Assembly (NCBI GenBank): GCA_016795385.1
Contig: JAEUHI010000005.1
Location: 1 to 64,000 of the forward strand
From: Verrucomicrobiales bacterium
GTDB lineage: Bacteria; Verrucomicrobiota; Verrucomicrobiia; Verrucomicrobiales; DEV007
Length of the DNA stretch: 64,000 nucleotides
Reading direction: 5' to 3'
The notes under the pieces are model-generated. The model was not told the origin of the DNA and ran no database searches. It saw nothing but the letters and a program-made list of their open reading frames with translations. A program made the position numbers and the translations under genes. Positions 17,485 through 25,855 of this stretch are shown here, in pieces (within the stretch, counting starts at the first letter, position 1; each line of letters begins with the position of its first letter).

Positions 17485-18459
17485 ATGTCTCCTTGGAAAA
17501 AAATCCGCTACCGTCTCGAATGGCTCGGGCTGCAGTGGCTCTATTTCGCGATCCCCCTGCTCCCGCGCGGGGTGGCGCATGCCTTCGGCAAACTGCTCGG
17601 CAGCCTCGCCTTCCACCTCGACCGCCGCGGCCACCACACCGCGATCGAGAATCTCACCCTCGTCTTTGGTGAGGAAAAAGACGCGAAGGAAATCCGCCGT
17701 CTCGCCCGCGATTCCTATCGCTCTTTCGCGCAAACGGTGATCGACCAATTCTGGAGCGCGCGGCTCACGCCTGAAAACTGGACACGCTACTGCGAACTCG
17801 TGGTCGAGGACATGGACGCCGTCGAGCGCGCCCGCGAGACCGGCGCGATCTGGGTGACGCCGCACTACAGCAATTTCGAATGGATCGCGCTGATGATGGG
17901 CTTCCGCGGGTACAAGTTCACGATCGTGGCGCAGGACTTCCGGAATTCCCTTCTCACCGAGACCTACAAGAAAAACCGCGAGCGTTCCGGTCACGAGGTC
18001 ATCCCGCAGCGCGGGGCCATCATCCGACTCCTCAAAAACCTCAAGGCGGGAGGCCACGCCGCCTTCCTCCCCGACCTCACCATCAAACCCTCGAAGCCGG
18101 CCACGATCATCGAGTGTTTCGGCCGCAAGACCTGCGTCACCGCCATCCACGCCGAGTTGATGAAACGCACCGGCCTGCCCGTGATCCCCGGGATCTGTCT
18201 CCCGAAGCCCGACGGAGGTTACGTGTTGAAGGGCTTCAAGCCGCTCGAGTTCGGTCCCGACGACACCGAACACACCATCGCGCAGGCCTGCTGGGACATC
18301 TTCGAACCCATCATCCGCGAGAATCCCGCCCCCTGGCTGTGGATGTACAAACACTGGCGCTACCTGCCCGAGACGACTTCCGTGGCTTATCCCGCCTACG
18401 CCTGGCGGACGCCGGCCTTTGATGAAGTGCTGGCTCGGGTGGAGGGCAAAGGCGGGTAA
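17485..18459 (+). CDS. LpxL/HtrB-like lipid A acyltransferase
   Basis: This 324-residue protein belongs to the lysophospholipid/lauroyl acyltransferase family that adds secondary acyl chains to lipid A at the inner membrane. An N-terminal hydrophobic helix (about residues 15-35) anchors it. TPHYSNFEWIA carries the catalytic His-x4-Glu motif, and AAFLPDLT and GLPVIPGICLP match later blocks of the family. Its presence fits a Gram-negative envelope with lipopolysaccharide. ATG 17485 starts at MSPWKKIRYRLEW, which aligns with family N-termini. Whether it is LpxL- or LpxM-like is not decided. Confidence 0.85.
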   Translation: MSPWKKIRYRLEWLGLQWLYFAIPLLPRGVAHAFGKLLGSLAFHLDRRGHHTAIENLTLVFGEEKDAKEIRRLARDSYRSFAQTVIDQFWSARLTPENWTRYCELVVEDMDAVERARETGAIWVTPHYSNFEWIALMMGFRGYKFTIVAQDFRNSLLTETYKKNRERSGHEVIPQRGAIIRLLKNLKAGGHAAFLPDLTIKPSKPATIIECFGRKTCVTAIHAELMKRTGLPVIPGICLPKPDGGYVLKGFKPLEFGPDDTEHTIAQACWDIFEPIIRENPAPWLWMYKHWRYLPETTSVAYPAYAWRTPAFDEVLARVEGKGG

Positions 18460-18465
18460 TTTCAA

Positions 18466-18494
18466 TTGACTTAGTCACCGGACTTAGTTTAATA
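18466..18494 (+). promoter_or_regulatory. Promoter and operator of TA module 4
   Basis: TTGACT at 18466-18471, a 17-bp spacer and TTAATA at 18489-18494 form a fair sigma-70-type promoter ending 5 bp before the ATG at 18500, so the message would start at the initiation codon. The direct repeat GACTTAGT (18468-18475 and 18481-18488, 13-bp period) overlaps the promoter and is the likely antitoxin operator. Confidence 0.5.
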
Positions 18495-18499
18495 GATTT

Positions 18500-18754
18500 A
18501 TGGCATCGACCACGGTCAACATCCACGAAGCGAAGACCCATCTCTCGCGACTCATCGAACGCGCGGAGCAGGGCGAGGAGATCATCATCGCGAAAGCGGG
18601 AACCCCCAAGGTTCGACTTACACCCGTCAGGGATGACGTCGTGACCCGACGCCCAGGACGCTTTGCCGGTAGCCTGCGCGTGACTGAGGCGTTTTTTGAA
18701 CCACTGCCGGAGGAAGAACTCTCGGGATGGGAAGGGCGCGACGATCAACGCTGA
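18500..18754 (+). CDS. Phd/YefM-type antitoxin (TA module 4)
   Basis: This 84-residue protein matches Phd/YefM antitoxins: TVNIHEAKTHLSRLIERAEQGEEIIIAKAGTPKVRLTPV covers the DNA-binding strand-helix-strand core, and the acidic C-terminal tail (EAFFEPLPEEELSGWEG) would block the toxin. The last base of its stop codon is the first base of the toxin's ATG, which gives translational coupling. The gene has a near-leaderless promoter with paired octamer sites, consistent with self-repression. Confidence 0.92.
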   Translation: MASTTVNIHEAKTHLSRLIERAEQGEEIIIAKAGTPKVRLTPVRDDVVTRRPGRFAGSLRVTEAFFEPLPEEELSGWEGRDDQR

Positions 18755-19140
18755 TGAAGTTGCTGCTCGATACACACACCGCCTTATGGTGGTGGGAAGG
18801 ATCTTCTGAATTGAGCGAGCGCCTCAAGGATCAAATCGCCGACCCCTCGACGAGTGTGTTTTTCAGCGCCATCTCGGGTTACGAGATTTTTCAGAAAGTG
18901 CGCATCGGAAAACTGGAACTCCCCGAATCCCTTCTTCTCGATCTACCGGGTGAAGTCCGACGGGAAGGCTGGGAGATTCTCCCTCTGGGTTTAGCGGAGT
19001 CGATTCGAGCCGCCCGGATCGCCCACGCCCATCGAGACCCTTTTGATCGCATGCTCGCCGCGCAATCCGAGACCCACGGCCTGACCATCGCCACCACCGA
19101 CGGATTCTTCTCAGACGCGGGATTCCGGACCTTCTGGTAA
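18754..19140 (+). CDS. PIN-domain toxin, VapC-like (TA module 4)
   Basis: This 128-residue PIN-domain ribonuclease has the N-terminal LLLDTHTALWWW segment typical of Phd-paired PilT/PIN toxins, FSAISGYEI (Glu), HRDPFDRMLAAQ (Asp) and IATTDGFF (last Asp). ATG 18754 overlaps the antitoxin stop by one base (TGATG). recG begins within about 30 bp after the stop, so read-through from the toxin promoter into recG is possible. Confidence 0.9.
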   Translation: MKLLLDTHTALWWWEGSSELSERLKDQIADPSTSVFFSAISGYEIFQKVRIGKLELPESLLLDLPGEVRREGWEILPLGLAESIRAARIAHAHRDPFDRMLAAQSETHGLTIATTDGFFSDAGFRTFW

Positions 19141-19167
19141 AGCCTCATGGGACCGGAATCACCTCCC

Positions 19168-21180
19168 ATGACCCTCGACACCCCTCTCGAAGAGGCCGGC
19201 TTGTTGCGCCTCGACAAGAAGAACCGCGAGGGCTACGAGAAGCTCGGCCTCGTCACGATCGGCGATGCGCTCCTTCATTTTCCGCGGCGTCATGAGGATC
19301 GCACGCGCTTCGATCGCTTTCCAGAGGGCGGGATGGAGCAATCGGTCTGCCTCCACGTCCTCGTCAGCGATTGCCGCAGCTTCTTCGGACGCGGGCAGGG
19401 CCGGCGTTGTTTCGAGGCCACGGTCGAGCCCGCGGGCGGCGATCTCCTCGGCAATCGTCTCATCCTGCGTTGGTTCAACATGCCCTATCTCGCGAAGGTC
19501 CTCGCGGTGGGACACCGGCTCGTGATTTACGGTCAACCGAAGGAGAGCAAGGGCCGCGTCCTCATCGATCATCCCGATTTCGAAATCGTCGAGGACGATG
19601 AAGCGACCGCCGCACCGCACATGGGCGGCATCGTGCCGATCTATCCGCTTGCCTCGGGCGTGGGACAAAAACCGCTCCGCTCCCTCATCCACCGCCTTCT
19701 CGCTCTCGTGCCCGATGAGGCCATCCCCGAATGGCTGCCGGAAGGCGCAGGCGGATCGCTGACCCGCGCTGCCGCGATCCGCACCCTCCATTTCCCCGCA
19801 AGCATGGCGGAGCTCGAGCCCGCCCGCCGCCGCCTCGCCCTCGAGGAATTCGCGGCCCTCCAGCTTGAGCTGCTGCGTCGTCGTGCCGAGTTCCGCCAGA
19901 CCCACGTGCCTCCGCGCGCGGGACCCGGCAGACTCCTTGATCCGTTCCTCGCCAACCTGCCCTACGCTCCGACCGGTGCGCAACAACGCGCCATCGAAGA
20001 GATCCGGCGGGATCTTCTCCTGCCCACGCCAATGGTGCGTCTCCTCCAGGGCGACGTCGGCGCGGGAAAAACGCTCGTTGCCGCCGCGGCCATCCTCCTC
20101 GTCGTGGAGAAGGGAGCCGATGCCGCCCTCATGGCTCCGACCCAGATCCTGGCAGAACAACATTTCCGCAACTTCCGCGAATGGTGCGAACCGCTCGGCG
20201 TGAAGGTGCGCCTCCTCACCGGCACGCGCGACGAGGGCGGTGACCTGCCGCTTTTCCAAAGCCACGGTGGCGGCGACCGCCCCGGCAACGTGATCATCGG
20301 CACCCACGCCCTCTTCCACGGCCGCGCCGATTTCGAGAACGGCCTCGCCTTGGCCGTGATCGATGAACAACACAAGTTCGGCGTGGCCCAGCGCGAGGCG
20401 CTCCTTTCGCAAGGCGAAGGTGTCTCCGTGCTTGCGATGACGGCGACGCCGATCCCGCGCACCCTCACCCTCGCCTTCTACGGCGATCTCGATGTCTCCA
20501 TCCTCGACGAACTGCCCGCGGGACGCGGCAAGCTCATCACCGGGATCCGTCTCACCACCCAGACGAAGCAGGCCGCGGCTTTCGTGTTGGAGCAACTGGC
20601 CGCGGGCCGCCAGGCCTACATCGTTTATCCCTTGATCGAGGAGTCCGACAAGCTCGCCGCCGGCGCCGCCACCGCCGCCTATGCGGAATGGGCGGAACGC
20701 TTCGCCGACTACCGCGTCGGGCTCGTCCACGGGCGCATGAACAGCGACGAGAAGGACGCGGTGATGCGTGAATTCCGCAACGGCAAGATCGACGTGCTCG
20801 TCGCCACGACGGTGATCGAAGTCGGCGTCGATGTGCCGAATGCGAACGTGATGCTCATCTTCCACGCCGAGCGTTTCGGCCTCGCCCAGCTCCACCAGCT
20901 CCGGGGACGGATCGGACGCGGCGAACACAAGAGCTATTGCGTGCTCCTCGTCGACCCCAAACAGGAGGATGCGCGCGCCCGGCTCCGCATCCTCGAGGAG
21001 ACACGCGATGGTTTCCGCATCGCCGACGAGGATCTCCGCCTGCGCGGACCGGGCGAAGTGCTCGGCACGATGCAGAGCGGCCTGCCCGATCTGAGATTCG
21101 CCGACCTTCTCGGCGACACCCGCCTCGTCGAGGAGGCGCGGAAGCTTGCTGAGGCAATGCTGGAAGACGCGCATTCGTAG
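19168..21180 (+). CDS. recG: ATP-dependent DNA helicase RecG
   Basis: This protein of about 670 residues remodels stalled forks and Holliday junctions. The N-terminal wedge/OB domain is at about residues 1-240, and the superfamily 2 helicase core follows. Its motifs are GDVGAGKT (Walker A), IDEQHKFG (DEQH box), TATPIPRT, then VLVATTVIEVGVDVPNA and QLRGRIGRG. Length and order are normal for RecG. The ATG at 19168 aligns better with family N-termini. An in-frame ATG at 19147, 6 bp after the toxin stop, is possible. It is likely expressed both from its own signals and from the upstream module. Confidence 0.96.
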   Translation: MTLDTPLEEAGLLRLDKKNREGYEKLGLVTIGDALLHFPRRHEDRTRFDRFPEGGMEQSVCLHVLVSDCRSFFGRGQGRRCFEATVEPAGGDLLGNRLILRWFNMPYLAKVLAVGHRLVIYGQPKESKGRVLIDHPDFEIVEDDEATAAPHMGGIVPIYPLASGVGQKPLRSLIHRLLALVPDEAIPEWLPEGAGGSLTRAAAIRTLHFPASMAELEPARRRLALEEFAALQLELLRRRAEFRQTHVPPRAGPGRLLDPFLANLPYAPTGAQQRAIEEIRRDLLLPTPMVRLLQGDVGAGKTLVAAAAILLVVEKGADAALMAPTQILAEQHFRNFREWCEPLGVKVRLLTGTRDEGGDLPLFQSHGGGDRPGNVIIGTHALFHGRADFENGLALAVIDEQHKFGVAQREALLSQGEGVSVLAMTATPIPRTLTLAFYGDLDVSILDELPAGRGKLITGIRLTTQTKQAAAFVLEQLAAGRQAYIVYPLIEESDKLAAGAATAAYAEWAERFADYRVGLVHGRMNSDEKDAVMREFRNGKIDVLVATTVIEVGVDVPNANVMLIFHAERFGLAQLHQLRGRIGRGEHKSYCVLLVDPKQEDARARLRILEETRDGFRIADEDLRLRGPGEVLGTMQSGLPDLRFADLLGDTRLVEEARKLAEAMLEDAHS

Positions 21181-21221
21181 TTTTCAAGGCGTGACGGAGT
21201 CGATAAGCTGACCCATCCCCC

Positions 21222-24200
21222 ATGAAAAACGCCCTCATCGCCGCCTTCGTTCTCTTCGCCACCGGCCTCCACGCCGCGCCCAAGCCGAACGTGCTCCTTA
21301 TCCTCGCGGACGATCTCGGTTACTCCGATCTCGGCTGTTACGGCAGCGAGATCGCGACGCCGAACCTGGATTCGATCGCGGCGAACGGGCTCCGCTTCAC
21401 GCAATTCTACAACACCTCGCGCTGCTGGCCGACACGGGGCGCGCTCCTCACCGGTTATTACCCCCAGCAGATCGGACGCGACGCTCTCCCGACCGTGGCG
21501 GGAGGCGGCGGAGAGCAGAACCGCCGTCCCGCCTGGGCCGAACTGCTGCCCAAACGGCTCAAGGAAGCGGGCTATCGATCCTATCACACCGGCAAATGGC
21601 ACATCGACGGCAAACCGATCACGGAGGGCTTCGACCATTCCTATTACCTCCAGGACCAGGGCCGCTTCTTCAACCCTAACAAACACTTCAAAGACGACGA
21701 GGCTCTTCCGCCCGTGGAAAAGGACTCCGGCTACTACGGCACCACCGCCCTCGCCGATCACGTGATCGAAGTGCTGAAGGAACACGCCGCGGATCACGCC
21801 GACGTGCCCTTCTTCCACTACCTCGCTTTCGCCGCGCCGCACTTCCCGCTCCACGCCTTGCCCGAAGACATCGCCCTTTATCAGGACACCTACACCGCGG
21901 GCTGGGACGCGATCCGCGCGAAGCGCTGGCAGAACATGCGGCAGCTCGGCCTCCTCGATGGCGAACTCTCGCGACCCGAAACCGATCTCGGACCGCCCTA
22001 CCATTTTCCCGAAGCCCTCGCCATCCTCGGTCCCGGCGAGATCAACCAACCGGTCGCGTGGAAGAGCCTGACAGACGCCCAAAAAAAATTCCAGTCCGAC
22101 AAGATGGCGATCCACGCCGCCATGATCCACCGCATGGACCTCGAGATCGGGCGCGTCTTCGAACAGATCAAGGCGATGGGACAATGGGAGAACACCCTCG
22201 TCCTTTTCCTCTCCGACAACGGAGCCAGCGCCGAGATCATGGTGCGCGACGACGGACACGATCCCTCGCAGCCACCCGGATCCGCCGGCACCTACCTTTG
22301 CCTCGGACCCGGTTGGTCGACCGTGGCGAACACGCCCTTCCGCCGTCACAAGACCTGGACCCACGAGGGCGGCATCTCCACGCCCCTGCTCGCCTCGTGG
22401 CCCGCCGGCATCACGGCGCGGGGAGAACTCCGCACCACACCGGGGCACGTCATCGACATCGTCCCGACCTTGCTCGAGCTTGCCGGAGCGACCACGCTCG
22501 CCGATGCGCCGCCCGCCCCGGGCAAAAGTCTCGTCACGGTTTTCGCCAAGGATGCGGAGCCGATCCACGACACCCTCTGGTGGCTGCATGAGGGACACAA
22601 GGCCGTGCGTCAGGGCGATTGGAAAGCGGTCGCCCCGAAGGGTGAACCCTGGGAGCTCTACGATCTCGCCAACGATCGCGACGAGTCCACCGACCTCGCT
22701 GTCGCGCGCGCCGAAAAGTTGAAGGAGTTGGTCGCCGCGTGGGATCGCCTCACCGCCGACTTCACCGCCCTCGCCGCCTCGCAGCCGCGGGAGGAAGCCG
22801 CCCCGGCGAAAGGGAAAGGGAAGGGAAAAGCAAAAGCCGAGGGCAAGGGGAAGGCGAAGGGCCATGCCGCGAATCCTCCGCGCAAACAGGTGCTCGTGAA
22901 CGGCGAAACGTTTGATCTCTCGGGACGTCCCGCCTTCCGCATGGTGCCGGAAAAACCCGCCTCGGCCGACGGAGGAAAACCGTGGGTTTTCTACGGCCCC
23001 ACCCTTCCCGCTTATCCCGACGAAGCCGAGCGCTGGATGCACGAACGTTTCCTCGCCGCCGGCATCGCCGTCGCCGGAGTCGATGTGGGCGAGGCCTACG
23101 GCAGCCCGAAGGCCTTTCCATTGTTCGAAGCCCTTCACCAAAAGATGGTCGCCGACGGCTATTCGCCGAAGCCCGTCCTCCTCGGCCGCAGCCGCGGCGG
23201 TCTCTGGGCCAGCTCGTGGGCCCTCGCCCATCCCGACCGCGTCGCCGGGATTGCCGGCATTTATCCCGTCTACGATTTCACCACCTATCCCGGTCTCGCC
23301 AAAGCCGCGCCCGCCTACGCCCTGACCGAAACCGAATTGGAGGCTCGTCAGGACGAGCTGAATCCGATCCGCCGCGCCGCCGATCTCGCCAGGGCAAAGA
23401 TCCCCGTCTTCATCATCCACGGCACCGACGATAGGGTCGTGCCCCTCGCCGCGAACTCCGGCAAGCTCGAGGAGATCTATGAAGCCGAAGGTGCCGGGGA
23501 TCTCATCGAGGTGATGAAGATCGAAGGGCAGGGCCACAACTTCTGGCCCGGATTCTTCCAGTGCCAGGAACTTGTTGATTTCGTGATCGCGCGAGCGGGA
23601 GTGGCAACCAGCGCCCCGCCCCAGGCCCTTGGCCCCTGGTTCACCCCGCCCGCCGAATTCGCGAACGACCTCGGCGCCTTCCGCAGTCCCCTGCGTTTCG
23701 AAAACGGTGACGAAGTCCGCACCGCCGCCGACTGGACGAAGCGCCGCGGGGAGATCCTCCGCACCTGGCACGGCCTGATGGGCGAATGGCCGCCCCTGAT
23801 CACCGAGCCGGTTGTGGAAATCCTCGCTTCGGTGAAGCAGGAGAACTTCACCCGCCACCAGGTGCGCTTCCTCTGGACTCCGACCCAGAAGACGACGGGC
23901 TACCTCTTCATCCCTGACAAAACCACCACCGGCAAACATCCTGCCGTCCTCACCGTCTACTACGAACCCGAAACCGCCGCCGGCATGGGTAATGAACAAC
24001 GCGATTTCGCCTATCAGCTCGCGAAACGCGGTTTCGTGACCCTCTCCATCGGCACGAGCGAGACGAGCGCCTCGAAGGATTACGCCCTCTACTGGCCTTC
24101 GATCGACGACGCCACGGTGCAGCCGCTCTCGATGCTCGCCTACGCCGCGGCGAATGCCTGGCACGTCCTCGCGTCACGCCCCGAGGTCGATCCCGCGCGC

Positions 24201-24665
24201 ATCGGAGTGACGGGACATTCCTACGGCGGCAAGTGGTCGATGTTCGCCTCGTGCCTTTTCGAGAAATTCGCCTGCGCCGCCTGGAGCGATCCCGGCATCG
24301 TCTTCGACACGCGGCCGAGCGTGAACTACTGGGAGCCCTGGTATCTCGGCTACCATCCCAAGCCGTGGCGCGAGCGCGGCGTGCCGTCCGAGGCGAACCC
24401 GGCCCGTGGACTCTACCCGGAATTGCTGAAACAAGGCCGCGACCTGCACGAACTCCACGCCCTCATGGCTCCACGTCCCTTTCTCGTCTCCGGTGGCAGC
24501 GAGGATCCTCCGGCGCGCTGGCAGGCTCTCAATCACACCATCGCGGTGAACCGTGTTCTCGGTTTCGAAAACCGCGTCGCGATGCACAATCGGCCCGACC
24601 ACGCGCCGAACCCGGAATCAAATGAGATCCTCTATTCGTTCTTCGAACATTTCCTGAGGCCGTGA
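21222..24665 (+). CDS. Secreted sulfatase fused to two alpha/beta hydrolases
   Basis: This single 1147-residue polypeptide has a signal peptide and three enzymatic regions. Residues about 20-515 are a type I sulfatase: LADDLGYSDLG supplies metal ligands, SRCWPTRGALLTGYYP is the C-x-P-x-R signature with Cys68 as the formylglycine precursor, and HTGKWH and LFLSDNG follow. A Lys/Gly linker (GKGKGKAKAEGKGKAKG, about 526-545) joins an alpha/beta hydrolase (nucleophile Ser657 in GRSRGG, IIHGTDDRVVP, GQGHNF). A second alpha/beta hydrolase resembles acetylxylan-esterase/Abhydrolase_7 proteins (Ser1000 in GHSYGG, PDHAPN). Desulfation and deesterification of one polysaccharide is a reasonable inference. 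The reading frame is continuous, with no stop or frameshift seen. Normally these are separate proteins. Confidence 0.9.
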   Translation: MKNALIAAFVLFATGLHAAPKPNVLLILADDLGYSDLGCYGSEIATPNLDSIAANGLRFTQFYNTSRCWPTRGALLTGYYPQQIGRDALPTVAGGGGEQNRRPAWAELLPKRLKEAGYRSYHTGKWHIDGKPITEGFDHSYYLQDQGRFFNPNKHFKDDEALPPVEKDSGYYGTTALADHVIEVLKEHAADHADVPFFHYLAFAAPHFPLHALPEDIALYQDTYTAGWDAIRAKRWQNMRQLGLLDGELSRPETDLGPPYHFPEALAILGPGEINQPVAWKSLTDAQKKFQSDKMAIHAAMIHRMDLEIGRVFEQIKAMGQWENTLVLFLSDNGASAEIMVRDDGHDPSQPPGSAGTYLCLGPGWSTVANTPFRRHKTWTHEGGISTPLLASWPAGITARGELRTTPGHVIDIVPTLLELAGATTLADAPPAPGKSLVTVFAKDAEPIHDTLWWLHEGHKAVRQGDWKAVAPKGEPWELYDLANDRDESTDLAVARAEKLKELVAAWDRLTADFTALAASQPREEAAPAKGKGKGKAKAEGKGKAKGHAANPPRKQVLVNGETFDLSGRPAFRMVPEKPASADGGKPWVFYGPTLPAYPDEAERWMHERFLAAGIAVAGVDVGEAYGSPKAFPLFEALHQKMVADGYSPKPVLLGRSRGGLWASSWALAHPDRVAGIAGIYPVYDFTTYPGLAKAAPAYALTETELEARQDELNPIRRAADLARAKIPVFIIHGTDDRVVPLAANSGKLEEIYEAEGAGDLIEVMKIEGQGHNFWPGFFQCQELVDFVIARAGVATSAPPQALGPWFTPPAEFANDLGAFRSPLRFENGDEVRTAADWTKRRGEILRTWHGLMGEWPPLITEPVVEILASVKQENFTRHQVRFLWTPTQKTTGYLFIPDKTTTGKHPAVLTVYYEPETAAGMGNEQRDFAYQLAKRGFVTLSIGTSETSASKDYALYWPSIDDATVQPLSMLAYAAANAWHVLASRPEVDPARIGVTGHSYGGKWSMFASCLFEKFACAAWSDPGIVFDTRPSVNYWEPWYLGYHPKPWRERGVPSEANPARGLYPELLKQGRDLHELHALMAPRPFLVSGGSEDPPARWQALNHTIAVNRVLGFENRVAMHNRPDHAPNPESNEILYSFFEHFLRP

Positions 24666-24677
24666 GGGCCAAACACA

Positions 24678-24711
24678 CAAGAGGGTCGGGTCATCGACCC
24701 AACCCTCTTTG
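24678..24711. terminator. Hairpin between convergent genes (palindromic repeat copy 3)
   Basis: AAGAGGGT (24679-24686), GGGTC-ATC-GACCC (24688-24700) and ACCCTCTT (24702-24709) make a long two-part stem with short T-rich ends on both strands. It lies between the convergent sulfatase-fusion and OmpA genes and could act as a bidirectional terminator. The outer arms and the 31-bp length are shared with copies at 3233 and 40683. Confidence 0.65.
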
Positions 24712-24746
24712 ACGAGCGCCACAGGGCGGATTCCCGGCGTCGCACC

Positions 24747-25736
24747 TCACCATTCCACCAGTTCGACCCGGCGGTTCTTGGCGCGTCCTTCTTCGGTGCG
24801 ATTGCTCGCGACGGGGGAGAGTGGTCCGACGCCGGCGGCGCGGAGACGATCGGGAGCGATGGCGTAGCGGACGATGAGTTCCTTTGTCACCGACTCGGCA
24901 CGGGTGAGGGAGAGCTTCTGATTGTATTCGAGGTCGCCGACGTTGTCGGTGTGGCCGACGATGTGCAGTTTCAGGGCGGGAAAGTCGCGGAGGAGCTTGG
25001 CCATCTGCTCGAGGGTGGGCAGGGACTCGGGTTTCACCTCGGCCTTGTCGAAGTCGAAGAAGATCCCGTAGAGGGCGATGCTGCCGGTCGTCTCGATGCT
25101 GCTCGCCATCTTTTCCGCGCTGACGACGACCATGCGTTGGTCCAAGGGCGCGTCTTCGATGATGTCGACCTGGATGACGGGCTGCCCTTTTTCGGGCTTC
25201 AAGCCACCGCTCAAGCCCATGTCGTAGGCCGAGACGTAGATGGCCACGGTGACGTTGCCCTCGGGACGCGAAAGCCGGGCGGCGATGTAGCGGTTGTCGC
25301 TGTCGTTGTATTCGAAGATCTGCGAGTAGAGTCCGGTGTAGCGGGCCCCGAAGCGGAAGCCGAGCTCCTCTTTCTCTCCTTTGAAGAGGGTTTCAAATCC
25401 CTTCCCGGCCAGTTCCTTCTCGTAGTTGCGGAAGACTTCGAGAGCGGAGCGACCGGCGGGAGCGAGATAGGAAAGGCGTGTGAGACGGCCTTCGATCGTC
25501 TCTTCCTTCTCGATGGTGCGGCCTTCGTTTTCGGGCACGCTGGGATTCAGGGCCTTCCCGAGGGCGAGCTTGTATTCGGTGTAGGCCTGCTCGCTGTGCT
25601 CGAAGAGGACGCTGTCCTGATAGCGCTTGAGGAGGGGATGATCCTTGGCGCCTTCTTTATCCTGGCTCCGGGCCGGGATCGTGGAGGCGAAGGCGAGAGT
25701 GCCGAGAGCGGCGAGGATGACGAGGGATGCTTTCAT
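24747..25736 (-). CDS. OmpA-family periplasmic/outer-membrane protein with DUF4892-like region
   Basis: This 329-residue protein has a signal peptide, a region of about 180 residues resembling DUF4892, and a C-terminal OmpA domain of about 110 residues. The OmpA domain is shown by GIFFDFDKAEVKPES, LHIVGHTDNVGD and NQKLSLTRAESV, ending GRAKNRRVELVEW. The NxxLSxxRAxxV and peptidoglycan-contacting Asp/Arg motifs are intact, so it should bind peptidoglycan and tether the envelope. No beta-barrel is present. It is convergent with the sulfatase fusion. Confidence 0.9.
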   Translation of the reverse strand: MKASLVILAALGTLAFASTIPARSQDKEGAKDHPLLKRYQDSVLFEHSEQAYTEYKLALGKALNPSVPENEGRTIEKEETIEGRLTRLSYLAPAGRSALEVFRNYEKELAGKGFETLFKGEKEELGFRFGARYTGLYSQIFEYNDSDNRYIAARLSRPEGNVTVAIYVSAYDMGLSGGLKPEKGQPVIQVDIIEDAPLDQRMVVVSAEKMASSIETTGSIALYGIFFDFDKAEVKPESLPTLEQMAKLLRDFPALKLHIVGHTDNVGDLEYNQKLSLTRAESVTKELIVRYAIAPDRLRAAGVGPLSPVASNRTEEGRAKNRRVELVEW

Positions 25737-25855
25737 GACGGATGGGTGAGTGTGGGTTTGAGTTTGGTTTGGAGAAAGGCGGCCTTCGCGGACCGTCCCT
25801 TCATCCCCTTCACTGGCGAACGGATTCGCGACGTGACGAACTTTCGGAAAAAACT

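Noticed and set aside
20934..24164. A 1076-codon minus-strand frame across recG and the sulfatase fusion
   Set aside because: It lies antisense to two strong genes, lacks family motifs and has the skewed residue use of a shadow frame.
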